Assembly (NCBI GenBank): GCA_046153875.1
Contig: JBJXFE010000031.1
Coordinates: 62,001 to 126,000, forward strand
Direction: 5' to 3'
DNA length: 64,000 bases
DNA from: JBJXFE01 sp046153875
Lineage (GTDB): Bacteria > Planctomycetota > Phycisphaerae > Phycisphaerales > UBA1924
The position numbers and the translations under genes were made by a program. The notes below the pieces were generated by a model. That model was not told the DNA's origin, searched no databases, and saw nothing but the letters and a program-made list of their open reading frames with translations. Shown here piece after piece: positions 52,672 through 61,889 of the stretch. Position 1 is the stretch's first letter; every line of letters begins with the position of its first letter.

Positions 52672-53790
52672 CTACACCTGCGCGAAGCGCAGCGCGAGGA
52701 CTTCCAGGGCTCGCTCGGGGTCGCTCGCCCCCGTTTTTTGACGCACGTCGGACTCGACCGCCTCGCGGAGGAGGGCCGCGGCGTCCGCGGGGCGGACGCG
52801 CTGTGCGGCGCCGAGGATGGCCTGCTCGCTCGGGCCCCAGAGGCGTAGCGGCACGCGGAGCTGCCCGGGGTTCATGCCGGCCTCGAGGCCGCGGGCGGCG
52901 CCGTGCAGCTTGCGGGCCAGGTCCACGCACGCCCATGAGACGAGCACGGGGTGGTGGCGCGACACGGCGATCGCCTCGCGGACCGATCGCAGCGCGACGT
53001 GCGGGTCGCCCGAGAGCAGGGCCGATTGGATGCCCCAGACTTCCTCCTCGCGGGACATACCGACCATCTCGGCGACGGCCTTCGCGGTGATGATCGCGGG
53101 CGCTCCGTCGGGCCTGCCCTCCGATCGGTCGGCATTGGTGGCGAGCTTGGCCAGCTCCGAGTCCAGGCGGGCCAGGTCAGGACCGATCCGCTCGATGAGC
53201 AGGTCGGCGGCGTCGGGGTTGAGCACGGCCTTGTGCGGGCTCGCGGCGCGGTCGACCGCCCAGCGGCGTGCCTCGACGGGCGAAGGTTCCTTGCACTCGA
53301 TGACGCCCCCGACCGCGGCGATCGCCGGCCCGAGCTTGCCGAGCGTGAACCCCTTTTCGGATCGCAGCAGGAGCGTGGCGGAGTCGCAGGGTGCGGCGAT
53401 GTAGCGCTCGAGCATCTCGCGGCGAGTGAAGCCGCTGGCGCTCGCGGCGGGCTCGGGTGCGCCGCCCTCCTCGCCGTCCTCGTCGGCCTTGGCCCGGAGG
53501 AAGGCGTAGGTATTGTCCACGATGACAAGCTTGTGAGGCTCCATGAGCCCGAAGGTGCGGCACTCGTCGAGCACCTGGGCGACGGGCGCGGTCGCGCCGT
53601 CGAACCGGAATACGCCGACCGGCCCGTGGGCGGCCGTGAGCGTGGCCCGCAGCGCTTCGGTGTGCTCGGCCTGACGGAAGAGCTCCGGCCCCACCAGCAG
53701 CGCGACGCGTGTGTGCGCGGAGAGCCCGCCGCCGGACTTCGGCCGGGGCGGTCTGATCGCGCCGTCCGAACTCGCGGGGCGCCTGGTCAT
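52672..53790 (-). CDS. holA: DNA polymerase III delta subunit HolA
   Basis: 372 residues; the clamp-loader subunit that opens the beta clamp. The N-terminal nucleotide-binding-like domain has VALLVGPELFRQAEHTEALRATL and LVIVDNTYAFLR; the middle AAA+-like lid and the C-terminal helical collar domain follow (EEEVWGIQSALLSGDPHVALRSVREAI ... LHGAARGLEAGMNPGQLRVPLRLWG). As usual for delta, no Walker A is present. The Met at 53788-53790 is chosen as the residues before it lack coding character. dnaN is also in this window (62729-63898). Confidence 0.85.
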   Translation of the reverse strand: MTRRPASSDGAIRPPRPKSGGGLSAHTRVALLVGPELFRQAEHTEALRATLTAAHGPVGVFRFDGATAPVAQVLDECRTFGLMEPHKLVIVDNTYAFLRAKADEDGEEGGAPEPAASASGFTRREMLERYIAAPCDSATLLLRSEKGFTLGKLGPAIAAVGGVIECKEPSPVEARRWAVDRAASPHKAVLNPDAADLLIERIGPDLARLDSELAKLATNADRSEGRPDGAPAIITAKAVAEMVGMSREEEVWGIQSALLSGDPHVALRSVREAIAVSRHHPVLVSWACVDLARKLHGAARGLEAGMNPGQLRVPLRLWGPSEQAILGAAQRVRPADAAALLREAVESDVRQKTGASDPERALEVLALRFAQV

Positions 53791-53964
53791 GACGACAAGC
53801 GTAGCGAGAGCGCGGCGCTTGGGGGAGCGCGCGGGCTCGGCGCGTGCGCCCGGGATGCCGCGGCTTCGCGAGCGGTTGCATCCGCGTCGCCCGGTCGTTA
53901 CCTTTCCCGCCCGCGCGGCCGGCGGTTCACGTTCCGGCGTGCGCGAGAGCGGGGGGACGCGGGG

Positions 53965-54366
53965 ATGAGCCGATTTGGCCGGCGGGTTCGGCGAGGATGC
54001 ATGGCGGCGGTCGGGCTGGCGTCGGTGGGCACAGGCCTGCTGATCGCCGCTCAGGTGACGCGGAGCCGGCTGATCGAGGGGCTGCCGACACCGGCGCTGA
54101 TCGGGCTGCTCGGGCTCCTGGTGCTGCCCGTGCTGACGCTGGCGGCGCTGGAAGTTCACCGGCGCGCTCCGCGGTCAGCGGCCCGGGACGATGTTGAACC
54201 CGGGGCCGAACCCGCGTGGCCGGTCGGGCCCGCGACCGGGGACGCCGCGGAGCAACCCACGCACCACGCGATCATCACCGGCGTGCGCCGCGATGCGCCG
54301 AGCGTGGAGCACCGGACCGACCGGTGCGACCTTCACCGGCATCGCGCGGCCCGGGCATCGCGGTGA
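53965..54366 (+). CDS. Small membrane protein of unknown function
   Basis: 133 residues. Two membrane helices (about 13-30, CMAAVGLASVGTGLLIAA, and 44-62, ALIGLLGLLVLPVLTLAAL) follow a basic start; the rest is polar, with several His residues at the end (HHAIITG, CDLHRHRA). ATG at 53965 has a GGGG-rich but weak ribosome site. No family recognised. It diverges from holA and converges with the Gly-rich protein gene. Confidence 0.55.
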   Translation: MSRFGRRVRRGCMAAVGLASVGTGLLIAAQVTRSRLIEGLPTPALIGLLGLLVLPVLTLAALEVHRRAPRSAARDDVEPGAEPAWPVGPATGDAAEQPTHHAIITGVRRDAPSVEHRTDRCDLHRHRAARASR

Positions 54367-54378
54367 CGCGACGCGGCA

Positions 54379-55065
54379 TCAGCGCGGCGGCAGGGTGGCG
54401 AACGCGGCGCCGCGCGAGCCGAAGGGGTTGCGCCCGATGGTTGGCGCCGCGGCCACGGTCTTGAGTGCGGCGGCCACGCGCGGGTCGCGCGACGGTGACG
54501 CGGCCGCGCTCCCGGTCGCGGCGGACACGGTGGTGGACGGTCGGGCGCGGGCGGCGTCGGCCTTGAGCGACGCCTGGAGATGAACGCTCACGTCCACCCG
54601 CCGTGCCTGCTCGGCGGCCCGCTCGCGATCAACCGAGACGGTGACGGCGGGCTTGCGACCGGCGGGCGGAGCGCTGGCCAGCACGGTGCTCTTGCGCGGG
54701 GATGCGGACGTGCTCGTGTGCATCCGGGGCGATACCGTGCGTATGGATCGGGCCGGGCCCGAGCCGCGTGCGCTCGCGACGCCCGTGAACGTGGCGACAC
54801 CGCCGGACCCGCTGCCGCCGCCCCTGGCGTTCGTGAAAGAAGCGACGGTGCTCGTCCCGACGCCGGACCAGCCGCCGCCGCGCCCGGGTTTGGACGTGCC
54901 CCGCCCCGCCGGTGCCGCGGTGCCCCGGTAGGACGTTACGCCCGAGGCACCACCGCCCCTGGCGTCGGTCCCGCCCTTGGCCACCGCCGCGTGCCCGCAG
55001 GCCAGGCAGAGCCCGACCACGGCCAAACGAAATGTCCGCCACGTCAACCTGCTGTCGGTGCGCAT
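54379..55065 (-). CDS. Secreted Gly/Ser/Ala-rich low-complexity protein
   Basis: 228 residues. Signal peptide (FRLAVVGLCLACGHAAVA) then a stretch rich in Gly, Ser, Thr, Ala and Arg with semi-regular repeats (ARGGGASG, GRGGGWSG, ARGGGSGSG). It has no recognised domain and is probably disordered or structural. GAAGGGG eight bases before the ATG supports this start. It follows glyA in the same direction with a gap of about 150 bases. Confidence 0.65.
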   Translation of the reverse strand: MRTDSRLTWRTFRLAVVGLCLACGHAAVAKGGTDARGGGASGVTSYRGTAAPAGRGTSKPGRGGGWSGVGTSTVASFTNARGGGSGSGGVATFTGVASARGSGPARSIRTVSPRMHTSTSASPRKSTVLASAPPAGRKPAVTVSVDRERAAEQARRVDVSVHLQASLKADAARARPSTTVSAATGSAAASPSRDPRVAAALKTVAAAPTIGRNPFGSRGAAFATLPPR

Positions 55066-55213
55066 GGAACGCCCCTTCCGTGGGCGAACGCTGCCAAACG
55101 GGGCGGCGGTGTGCCGGACCGGGGTGCTCCGCGGGCGTTCCCGGACTTCGGCGAGCGCAGGGCGTGTGGGTCGGGTGGTCGGGGGGAGTGGTTTTCGGGC
55201 GGCCACGGTCCCA

Positions 55214-56515
55214 TCACGGCAGCGGGAACTCCGCGCACAGCCGTCGGACCTCGTCCCGCACGCCCGCGGTGGTCTTCTCCAGGGCCGCCGGGGATTCGAG
55301 CCCTGCCGAGAGCACCCGGTCGATCCACGCGGCGACCTGCCCCATCTGCGTCTCCCTGAACCCGCGGGTGGTGGCGGCCGGTGAGCCCAGGCGCAGGCCG
55401 CTGGTCACGCGGGGCGGGCGCGGGTCGTCGGGGATGCCGTTCTTGTTGGTGATGATGCCCGCGGTCTCGAGCTGGCGCTCGGCGTCGGCGCCGGTCAGGT
55501 TCTCGTGGCGGGCCCGCAGGTCCACGAGCATCAGGTGGTTCTCGGTGCCGCCGGTGGTGACGCGGTACTTCAGGTCGATCAGCGCGTCGGCCAGAGCACG
55601 GGCGTTGCTGACGACCTGGCGGGCGTAGGCCTTGAACTCCGGGCGGAGGGCCTCGCCGAATGAGATCGCCTTGGCCGCGATCACGTGCATGAGCGGCCCG
55701 CCCTGGGCCCCGGGGAAGACCGCCTTGTCGATCTTCTTCGCCAGCTCCTCGTCGTCGGTGAGGATCAGCCCGCCGCGCGGCCCGCGGAGCGTCTTGTGCG
55801 TGGTCGTCGTGACGACGTGGGCATACGGGAAGGGCGAGGGATGGACCCCCGCCGCCACGAGCCCGGCGATGTGCGCGATGTCCGCGACGAGGATCGCCCC
55901 GACCTCGTCGGCGGCCTCGCGGAACCGGGCGAAGTCGATGACGCGCGGGTAGGCGGAGTAGCCGCACATGAGCACCTTGGGCTTGCGCTCGTGGCAGAGC
56001 TGCTTGACGGCGTGGTAGTCGATGCGCTCGTACTCGGGGTGGCCCTTGTCGTAGTGCAGCGGGTAGTGGACGGGCTTGAAGAAGCGCCCGGAGAAGTTGA
56101 TCTTCATCCCGTGCGAGAGGTGCCCGCCGTCTTTGAGCACGAGCGATGCGAAGGTGTCGCCGGGCTCCATGAGGGCCATCATCGCGGCCTGGTTGGCCTG
56201 GGCCCCGGAATGGGGCTGGACGTTGGCGAACTTGCACCCGAAGAGCGTCTTGGCGCGCTCGCGGGCGATGGTCTCGATCTCGTCGTGCCAGACGCACCCG
56301 CCGTAGTAGCGCGCCCCGGGGTACCCCTCGGCGTACTTGTTCGTCAGGCACGTGCCCATCGCGTGCATGACGGCGGGCGAAACGTGGTTCTCGCTGGCGA
56401 TCAGCTCGATCGTGGTGGCCTGGCGGTCGCCCTCCTTGCGGACCAGCTCGGCGATCTCGGGGTCCCGGCCGCGGATGAGATCGAGGACGGAGGCGGTGAT
56501 GGGGTCGGAGGGCAT
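55214..56515 (-). CDS. glyA: Serine hydroxymethyltransferase
   Basis: 433 residues; interconverts serine and glycine with tetrahydrofolate, the main source of one-carbon units. The PLP-binding Lys241 lies in VVTTTTHKTLRGPRGG; SENHVSPAV, NKYAEGYPGARYYGGC and QPHSGAQANQAAMMALMEPGD are the other family blocks. Length and start agree with bacterial GlyA. Cytoplasmic, tetrameric or dimeric in the family. Confidence 0.95.
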   Translation of the reverse strand: MPSDPITASVLDLIRGRDPEIAELVRKEGDRQATTIELIASENHVSPAVMHAMGTCLTNKYAEGYPGARYYGGCVWHDEIETIARERAKTLFGCKFANVQPHSGAQANQAAMMALMEPGDTFASLVLKDGGHLSHGMKINFSGRFFKPVHYPLHYDKGHPEYERIDYHAVKQLCHERKPKVLMCGYSAYPRVIDFARFREAADEVGAILVADIAHIAGLVAAGVHPSPFPYAHVVTTTTHKTLRGPRGGLILTDDEELAKKIDKAVFPGAQGGPLMHVIAAKAISFGEALRPEFKAYARQVVSNARALADALIDLKYRVTTGGTENHLMLVDLRARHENLTGADAERQLETAGIITNKNGIPDDPRPPRVTSGLRLGSPAATTRGFRETQMGQVAAWIDRVLSAGLESPAALEKTTAGVRDEVRRLCAEFPLP

Positions 56516-56571
56516 GTCGTGGATGATAGTGCCCGAGGTCGCGTTTCACGGTGCCGCGCGGGCGTGGGCGT

Positions 56572-57501
56572 CTACATCGCCAGCGTCATCTCGGCGATCC
56601 GCCACAGCACGACGAGGATGCCCGCCGCGAGACCGGCGATGACCGTCATGGCGACGGTTACGGCCTCGGCGTGCGGGACTCGCAGATATCGGCGGACGAA
56701 CCACCAGCAGGAGACGACGTGCGACGCAACAGCCGCGAAAAACAGTGTATGGGCGGATCGGTCGAAGGCGTCATCGAAAAACCGCCCGGAGTTTGCGCCA
56801 TACTCGTAAAGGCTGATGAGCGTGACCCAGAGCACGGTCCAGATCGGCAGCGGTGTCAGCGAATACGCGAACCCGCGGAGCAGATGAGCAACCCGCAGTC
56901 GCTTTCGTCGAAAGGTCTCGGTCAATACGACGAACGCGAACGGCGTCAACAGCACCCACATCGCAAACCAAGCCGCATGGTCCGGCAACGAGGGCGGGCG
57001 GCCCATAGGGATGGGGCTGGAGAGTATCGACACCGGGTGGTAAGGCCAGAGAAACGCATCGATCGCGAGCCAGCGCGTGTCCAGCAGGCGTGGGGGTAAC
57101 CCGGCGGCCACCCAGAGTGCGTAGACAAGGCCGGGGCTCCAGCACTGATACGCGGCGGCCACAGCAAACGCGAGATGACACGCGAGCAGCATGGCGGCAG
57201 CGTGTCGGAGCAGGCGCGATCGGACGATCGGGAAGTGCAGGTTCATCCGCGTCCAGAAGGACCACGGGCGCAACGCGGCCCAGCACGTGCGCAGGTGTGC
57301 ACCCACCTGCCACCACCCGGCGCGGTGCTCGAACGACCAGCGCGGCACGGTCCATTGCGGGTTCAGCAGATCGCGCCAGAGAATCGAAAGCCCGCACTCG
57401 CTGCACGTGCCTTCGAGAGGGCAGGCTGTCGCGTTCCCCCACGTGGCGATCACACCCGACTGGTCGTAGCCGCACCGCGGGCATGTGGGGCTGGCGGGCA
57501 T
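56572..57501 (-). CDS. Multi-spanning membrane protein with N-terminal zinc ribbon, copy A
   Basis: 309 residues. It opens CPRCGYDQSGVIATW...CPLEGTCSECGL, a zinc ribbon, then a conserved amphipathic block (FEHRAGWWQVGAHLRTCWAALRPWSFWTRMNLHFP) and about six membrane helices. It is clearly related to the neighbouring 57547 gene (ribbon, CxxGTCSECGL, W-rich linker RPWxFW). No enzymatic motif is seen. It lies 45 bases after that gene on the same strand, so the pair is probably a duplication. Confidence 0.78.
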   Translation of the reverse strand: MPASPTCPRCGYDQSGVIATWGNATACPLEGTCSECGLSILWRDLLNPQWTVPRWSFEHRAGWWQVGAHLRTCWAALRPWSFWTRMNLHFPIVRSRLLRHAAAMLLACHLAFAVAAAYQCWSPGLVYALWVAAGLPPRLLDTRWLAIDAFLWPYHPVSILSSPIPMGRPPSLPDHAAWFAMWVLLTPFAFVVLTETFRRKRLRVAHLLRGFAYSLTPLPIWTVLWVTLISLYEYGANSGRFFDDAFDRSAHTLFFAAVASHVVSCWWFVRRYLRVPHAEAVTVAMTVIAGLAAGILVVLWRIAEMTLAM

Positions 57502-57546
57502 GCGCGGCGTCAGTATCCCATCCGCACCGGACTGCGGTTCGTTCCC

Positions 57547-58596
57547 CTACACGGTGTACCGCAGCCAGGACTGAAGGACCACAGGCACCAGCAGCGCGTT
57601 GAGCATGACCAGGATCGACGCGACCAGAAAGACCACCCAGACAACCGGCCCGTGCCGCAGACGGAACCCCCGGTTGATCGCGAACCACCACCAGAGCGGC
57701 ACCCAGAGAACAGACATCAGCAGGGTCAGGAAGGCCAGTCCATCACGCCACTCCCACCACTCGAACACCGTGCCAGCGCGTGCGCCGGAAAGGACCTCGG
57801 CGAGGATGAACATCAGCCCTGCGATCTCTCCAAAGGCGATCACGCCGAGCGTCACGGGCAGCCACGCGAGCGAGTAGCCGAAGGCGCGCATCACGTGGGA
57901 TTGTCTGGCCCGGCAACGTTTCATCGTCTGGCCGAGCGCCAGGAACATGAGCGGCCAGGTGAGACAGCCCGCCGTCAGCACGAGTCCGGCCCTGACGTAG
58001 CCGCGGGGATCCCACTGCCACAGCCACATCACGCCGCCGGTCCCCCAGGACCAGATTTCGGTCCGCCCCATGGGCTGGGTCCACGCGTTGAGGAGTTGCG
58101 GTAACGCAACTTCCCAGGTGGACAGCCCGGGAACGCCGCCCAGCGCCGAGGGAAGCCTCGGTCCGGAGAATGCGGGATCAACCAGCACGAGCACCGTCCG
58201 AGGAATCGCGCTCGCGAGGTGGATGAGCAGAGCCAGTAGCGCCACCCACAGCAGCGCCCGCCACGGCCGCGGCGGAACAAAGAGTGTGATCCGCCGCCAG
58301 AAGACCCACGGCCGCACGACCCACCAGAGCGTCCTGAACGCCCACATCACCTGACGCCGCGCCGTATTTGCGTGCTCGAAGAAGCCGCGGATCCGCTCCC
58401 GGTCCGGGCGGAACACATCGGCCCAGGCGAACCCCAGTCCGCACTCGCTGCACGTGCCTTCGAAGGGGCACGCGCCGGCGGATTCCCAGGTGGCGATGAT
58501 GCCCGACTGATCGTAGCCGCAACGAGGGCAGGAGGGGGGAGATTGGGTTGGAGCGCTCGGCATGATTCGGACCGGCGCGGATAGATGCTCAGGCAT
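57547..58596 (-). CDS. Multi-spanning membrane protein with N-terminal zinc ribbon, copy B
   Basis: 349 residues with the same design as copy A: zinc ribbon CPRCGYDQSGIIATW...CPFEGTCSECGL, a linker with EHANTARRQVMWAFRTLWWVVRPWVFWRRITLFVP, then about six helices. The first 11 residues may be an over-call; the Met at 58561-58563 is an alternative start. No ribosome site decides between them. Function unknown; the ribbon may sense metal or redox state, or bind nucleic acid or protein, but this is not shown. Confidence 0.78.
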   Translation of the reverse strand: MPEHLSAPVRIMPSAPTQSPPSCPRCGYDQSGIIATWESAGACPFEGTCSECGLGFAWADVFRPDRERIRGFFEHANTARRQVMWAFRTLWWVVRPWVFWRRITLFVPPRPWRALLWVALLALLIHLASAIPRTVLVLVDPAFSGPRLPSALGGVPGLSTWEVALPQLLNAWTQPMGRTEIWSWGTGGVMWLWQWDPRGYVRAGLVLTAGCLTWPLMFLALGQTMKRCRARQSHVMRAFGYSLAWLPVTLGVIAFGEIAGLMFILAEVLSGARAGTVFEWWEWRDGLAFLTLLMSVLWVPLWWWFAINRGFRLRHGPVVWVVFLVASILVMLNALLVPVVLQSWLRYTV

Positions 58597-58602
58597 CCGT
58601 AC

Positions 58603-60324
58603 TTACGATGATTTCGGCGGCGGCTCGGCGGGGTCGGCGCGCATGAAGAGGGCGTCGCCCTTGACGATCGGTGTGCCGGGTTTAAGGGAGTGCGGTCCGC
58701 CCCACTCGGCGAGCTTTTCCAGCGGCGCGACGAAGCCGGAGTTCGGGTCGGCCGGGTCGCGCAGGGGCGAGCAGTTCCAGCGACGCCAAAGCTCCGCCAT
58801 CTTGAAGGGCATCGCCGGGTAGAGCAATAGGGAGGTGATTCGGAGAGCTTCGGCGCAGTTGTGAAGGATGTCGAAGAGTTCGATGCGGATCGCCGGGTCC
58901 TCAGCCATTCGCTTCGCTTTCTTGAATGGCTCGTGGATGTTGATGTATCCGTCCACCAACGAGACGAACGTTCGGCCGGTGTGCAACGCGTTGGGAATCA
59001 AGAGCTGATCGATCTCACGAGCAGTGTTCAGAAGATGGGCCTTGACCGTCTCGGGCCAGTTCTCTGCCACTGCGGCCACCCCCGAGGGAGTCTGCACTCT
59101 CGTCGTGTGCCAGCCACGACCTGAGTGCTCGGGCATTTGGCCTGAGCAGTACTTCTCGATCATGTTCGCCACGCGGCTCGCGCAGTTCCCGATCCCATTC
59201 GCCAGGTCCGCGTTGTACACCTCCACGAACTTCGCGTGCGCGAAGTCCGCATCGGCGCTCGCCAGCGGCCCCTGCGTCGCCAGGTACCAGCGCAGCGCGT
59301 CGAGGCCGTAGCGGGCCGCGTACGCCTGCAACTGCTCCAGGTCGATGAAGTTGCCCAGGCTCTTGGACATCTTCTTGCCCTCGCTGATCCACCACCCGTG
59401 GGCGTAGATCGTGCGGGGCAGTGGTACGTCGAGGGCCATCAACATGCACGGCCAGATCACCGCGTGGAACCAGATGATGTCCTTGCCCATCAGGTGGACG
59501 GCCGGCGGCCAGAGGTGCTTGCGCTCCGGCGTGTCCACGGCCGTGTAGTAGTTGAACAGCGCGTCGATCCAGACGTACACGCGGTGGGCGGGGTCGTCGG
59601 GCATCCGCACGCCCCACTGCGTCGCCGGGTCGTCGGTGACGGGGCGGCTGATGGGGATGTCGTTGAGGACCGCCGGCGGCCGAACACGAGCCAGGATTTC
59701 TGAACGCCGCGAGTCGGGCTGGAGGAACTCCGGGTGGTCCTCGATGTGCTTGTGGAGCGCGGCCTGATACTTCGAGAGCTTGAAGAAGTAGCACGGCTCG
59801 GTCCGCTTCACGAGCGGCTTGCCGCTGATCGGGCTCTTGAACTCGTTTTCCTTGGCGACGGTCTCGGTGACGTACTCCTCCTGCCCCGGGTCGTACCAGC
59901 CGGTGTACTCGCCCTTGTAGACGTCGCCGTGCTTCATCAGCCGGCGGATGTACCCGGGCACCTTGTCCTTGTGGCGCGGCTCGGTGGTGCGGATGAAGTC
60001 GTCGTTCCAGACGCCCATGAACTCGAAGGCCCGTTTAAACTCCGCGGCGTTGCGGTCGGCCCATTCCTGGGGGGATACGCCGTGCTCCCGGGCGGAGACG
60101 ACGACCTTGTCGGCGTGCTCGTCGGTGCCGGTGAGGAGGAAAACACCCTCGCCGGCCTCGCCCTGAGGGGCTTGGCTGCCTCCCGTAACGGGGGCGGGGG
60201 AGGACCCGCGGATGAGCCTCTGGAACCGGGCGGCCACGTCGGCCACGAGGGTGGTGTAGCAGTGCCCGATATGGGGCCGATCGTTGACGTAGTAGATGGG
60301 CGTGGTGATGTAGAATGGGGGCAT
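58603..60324 (-). CDS. metG: Methionyl-tRNA synthetase
   Basis: 573 residues. The class I motifs HIGH (18-21, in PHIGHCYTT) and KMSKS (in EGKKMSKSLGN) are intact, and the anticodon-binding domain follows. The zinc-knuckle Cys residues of the E. coli enzyme are missing from the CP domain (GWYDPGQEEYVTETVAKENEF), as in the zinc-free forms. An insert RGSSPAPVTGGSQAPQGEAG lies near 39-58, between two core strands, with a Pro/Gly linker-like composition. No C-terminal tRNA-binding (Trbp111) domain. Confidence 0.95.
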   Translation of the reverse strand: MPPFYITTPIYYVNDRPHIGHCYTTLVADVAARFQRLIRGSSPAPVTGGSQAPQGEAGEGVFLLTGTDEHADKVVVSAREHGVSPQEWADRNAAEFKRAFEFMGVWNDDFIRTTEPRHKDKVPGYIRRLMKHGDVYKGEYTGWYDPGQEEYVTETVAKENEFKSPISGKPLVKRTEPCYFFKLSKYQAALHKHIEDHPEFLQPDSRRSEILARVRPPAVLNDIPISRPVTDDPATQWGVRMPDDPAHRVYVWIDALFNYYTAVDTPERKHLWPPAVHLMGKDIIWFHAVIWPCMLMALDVPLPRTIYAHGWWISEGKKMSKSLGNFIDLEQLQAYAARYGLDALRWYLATQGPLASADADFAHAKFVEVYNADLANGIGNCASRVANMIEKYCSGQMPEHSGRGWHTTRVQTPSGVAAVAENWPETVKAHLLNTAREIDQLLIPNALHTGRTFVSLVDGYINIHEPFKKAKRMAEDPAIRIELFDILHNCAEALRITSLLLYPAMPFKMAELWRRWNCSPLRDPADPNSGFVAPLEKLAEWGGPHSLKPGTPIVKGDALFMRADPAEPPPKSS

Positions 60325-60383
60325 CGCGGGATTCTAAGCGGGCCGGAGGTCGGCCCGGGAACCCCGCGCGAGGGCACGCACAC

Positions 60384-61034
60384 ATGGTTCACACCACACG
60401 CCGAGGGGCCGCCGGCCGGGCCGTCTTCTGGCTGATCGCGCTGGTCGTGATCGGGGGGCTCGGGTACTTCGTCTGGATGAAGAAACAGCCGCCGGTGTCG
60501 GAGAACAGGCCTGTCGCGGCCGAGCTGGCCGCGTACCTGGGCAAGGCGCACAAGGAGGCGTGGGACCCGTCGATGGACGTGTCCTTCGGAGTGGCGAAGG
60601 TGATCGCGGACGTCTACCCGGCGTGCGTGAAGTGGTTCGGGCAGGACGTGACGTTCGACGAGTTGAAGGACTCCGGGTACGAGTTCAAGGGTGGTGGGGA
60701 CGCGAGCGTGCCCGGGGCGCCGGACCCGAACCTGACGCCCGGGCAGAGCGCGCAGTTCCGGCTCGTGACCGACGGGACCAAGGGGGCCGCGGGCGCGAGG
60801 GTCAGCCTGTTCCTCCAGAAATACCGGCTGCCGCCGAACGACGACGGATCGGACATTCTGGGGAAGAAGACGGCGTACTCACTCAAGGCGGGCGGGGAAC
60901 TGGGCAAGGACGCGCCGCCGATCCTGGTGTACCGGGACGGCGGGATCGTGTATTTCGCCGTGACCGAGACGCCCGGGGGGTACGACGCACTCAAGCAGGC
61001 GTTCGGGTGGCCCGAACCGAGCGGGGCGTATTGA
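60384..61034 (+). CDS. Membrane-anchored protein of unknown function
   Basis: 216 residues with one N-terminal membrane helix (AVFWLIALVVIGGLGYFVW) and a soluble domain (e.g. YPACVKWFGQDVTFDELKDSGYEF, RLVTDGTKGAAGARVSLFLQKY, PILVYRDGGIVYFAVTETPGG) with alternating strands, facing the periplasm if the helix is an N-in anchor. Mature part resembles anti-sigma-factor-like or periplasmic regulator domains only in general outline. No family recognised. It diverges from metG. Confidence 0.65.
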   Translation: MVHTTRRGAAGRAVFWLIALVVIGGLGYFVWMKKQPPVSENRPVAAELAAYLGKAHKEAWDPSMDVSFGVAKVIADVYPACVKWFGQDVTFDELKDSGYEFKGGGDASVPGAPDPNLTPGQSAQFRLVTDGTKGAAGARVSLFLQKYRLPPNDDGSDILGKKTAYSLKAGGELGKDAPPILVYRDGGIVYFAVTETPGGYDALKQAFGWPEPSGAY

Positions 61035-61163
61035 GCCGATATCCGTTGGGCGGGGCGGCCCGGTGAGCCGGCTGGAAGGCGGATTGGGCATCCGCGGGGT
61101 AACCATCGCCGAAGGATCGGCGTAGAAGAGCCCGGCGGCGGGCGTGGGTGCGCGGGGGATCCG

Positions 61164-61889
61164 ATGGAGCGATCGAACCGTTCAGTTCGCGGGTCGGGGC
61201 GGGGTGGGCGGGGCTTCACGCTCATCGAGCTGCTGGTGGTCATCGCCATCATCGCGGTGCTGATCAGCATCGTGATGCCCGCGCTGGGGTCGGCGCGTGA
61301 GACGTCGCGGCGGGTGAAGTGCCTTGCGAACCTGCGCGGGATCGGTGTGGGGCTCGCGGTGTACCTGAACGATTCGAAGGGCTTGCTGCCGCTGGTCAGG
61401 CCTCTACACGCGAGCACCGGTCCCTCGACGCCGAACGAGCCGACGAACGACCTCTCCCTGCTCGAGTTGCTGGCGGACTATGTCGATGCCCCGACGCCTC
61501 GTCGCGGCCCGGACGGGTTCTTCGAGGTCCATGATCCGTACCGCTGCCCTTCGGACGTGTCGTCGAACGGTGAGGCCCAGGGGTTTGAGCCGGTGTGGCG
61601 GACGGACGGTTCGAGCTACGAGTACTTCCCCGGCGAGCTGATGCTGGTGTCGGAGATGATCTTCTTCGTGCGCAAGCCGCAGGTCCCTGTGTCTCGCGGG
61701 TATGAGCGTGATCGGCGCTGGCCGATCCTGATGGACTTCGGCGACTGGCACAAGCTCCGCCGGGTGGGCGACCCGCGCAACGCGCTGTACTACCCCGACA
61801 TGCGTTCGGACTGGCGTGTGATGCCGACGCTCCCGGAGGTGACGCTGTTCTTCGACGAGGTTCGCCGGAGCGGGGGCGTGGGGCCATGA
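61164..61889 (+). CDS. Prepilin-like protein with N-terminal cleavage/methylation motif
   Basis: 241 residues. The leader RGSGRGGRG precedes FTLIELLVVIAIIAVLISIVMPALGSARETSRRVKCLANLRGIGVGLAVY, the type IV prepilin peptidase motif (Glu at +5) and the conserved N-terminal helix shared with the 12463 protein. The rest is a short globular domain with a CPSDVSSN motif as in other pseudopilins of this group. Its stop overlaps the start of the next gene by 4 bp (ATGA). Confidence 0.85.
   Translation: MERSNRSVRGSGRGGRGFTLIELLVVIAIIAVLISIVMPALGSARETSRRVKCLANLRGIGVGLAVYLNDSKGLLPLVRPLHASTGPSTPNEPTNDLSLLELLADYVDAPTPRRGPDGFFEVHDPYRCPSDVSSNGEAQGFEPVWRTDGSSYEYFPGELMLVSEMIFFVRKPQVPVSRGYERDRRWPILMDFGDWHKLRRVGDPRNALYYPDMRSDWRVMPTLPEVTLFFDEVRRSGGVGP

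Noticed and set aside
55280..55310. GGGGATTCGAGCCC, similar to a tRNA T-arm
   Set aside because: It lies in the conserved 3' part of glyA, and no acceptor or anticodon arm can be built around it.
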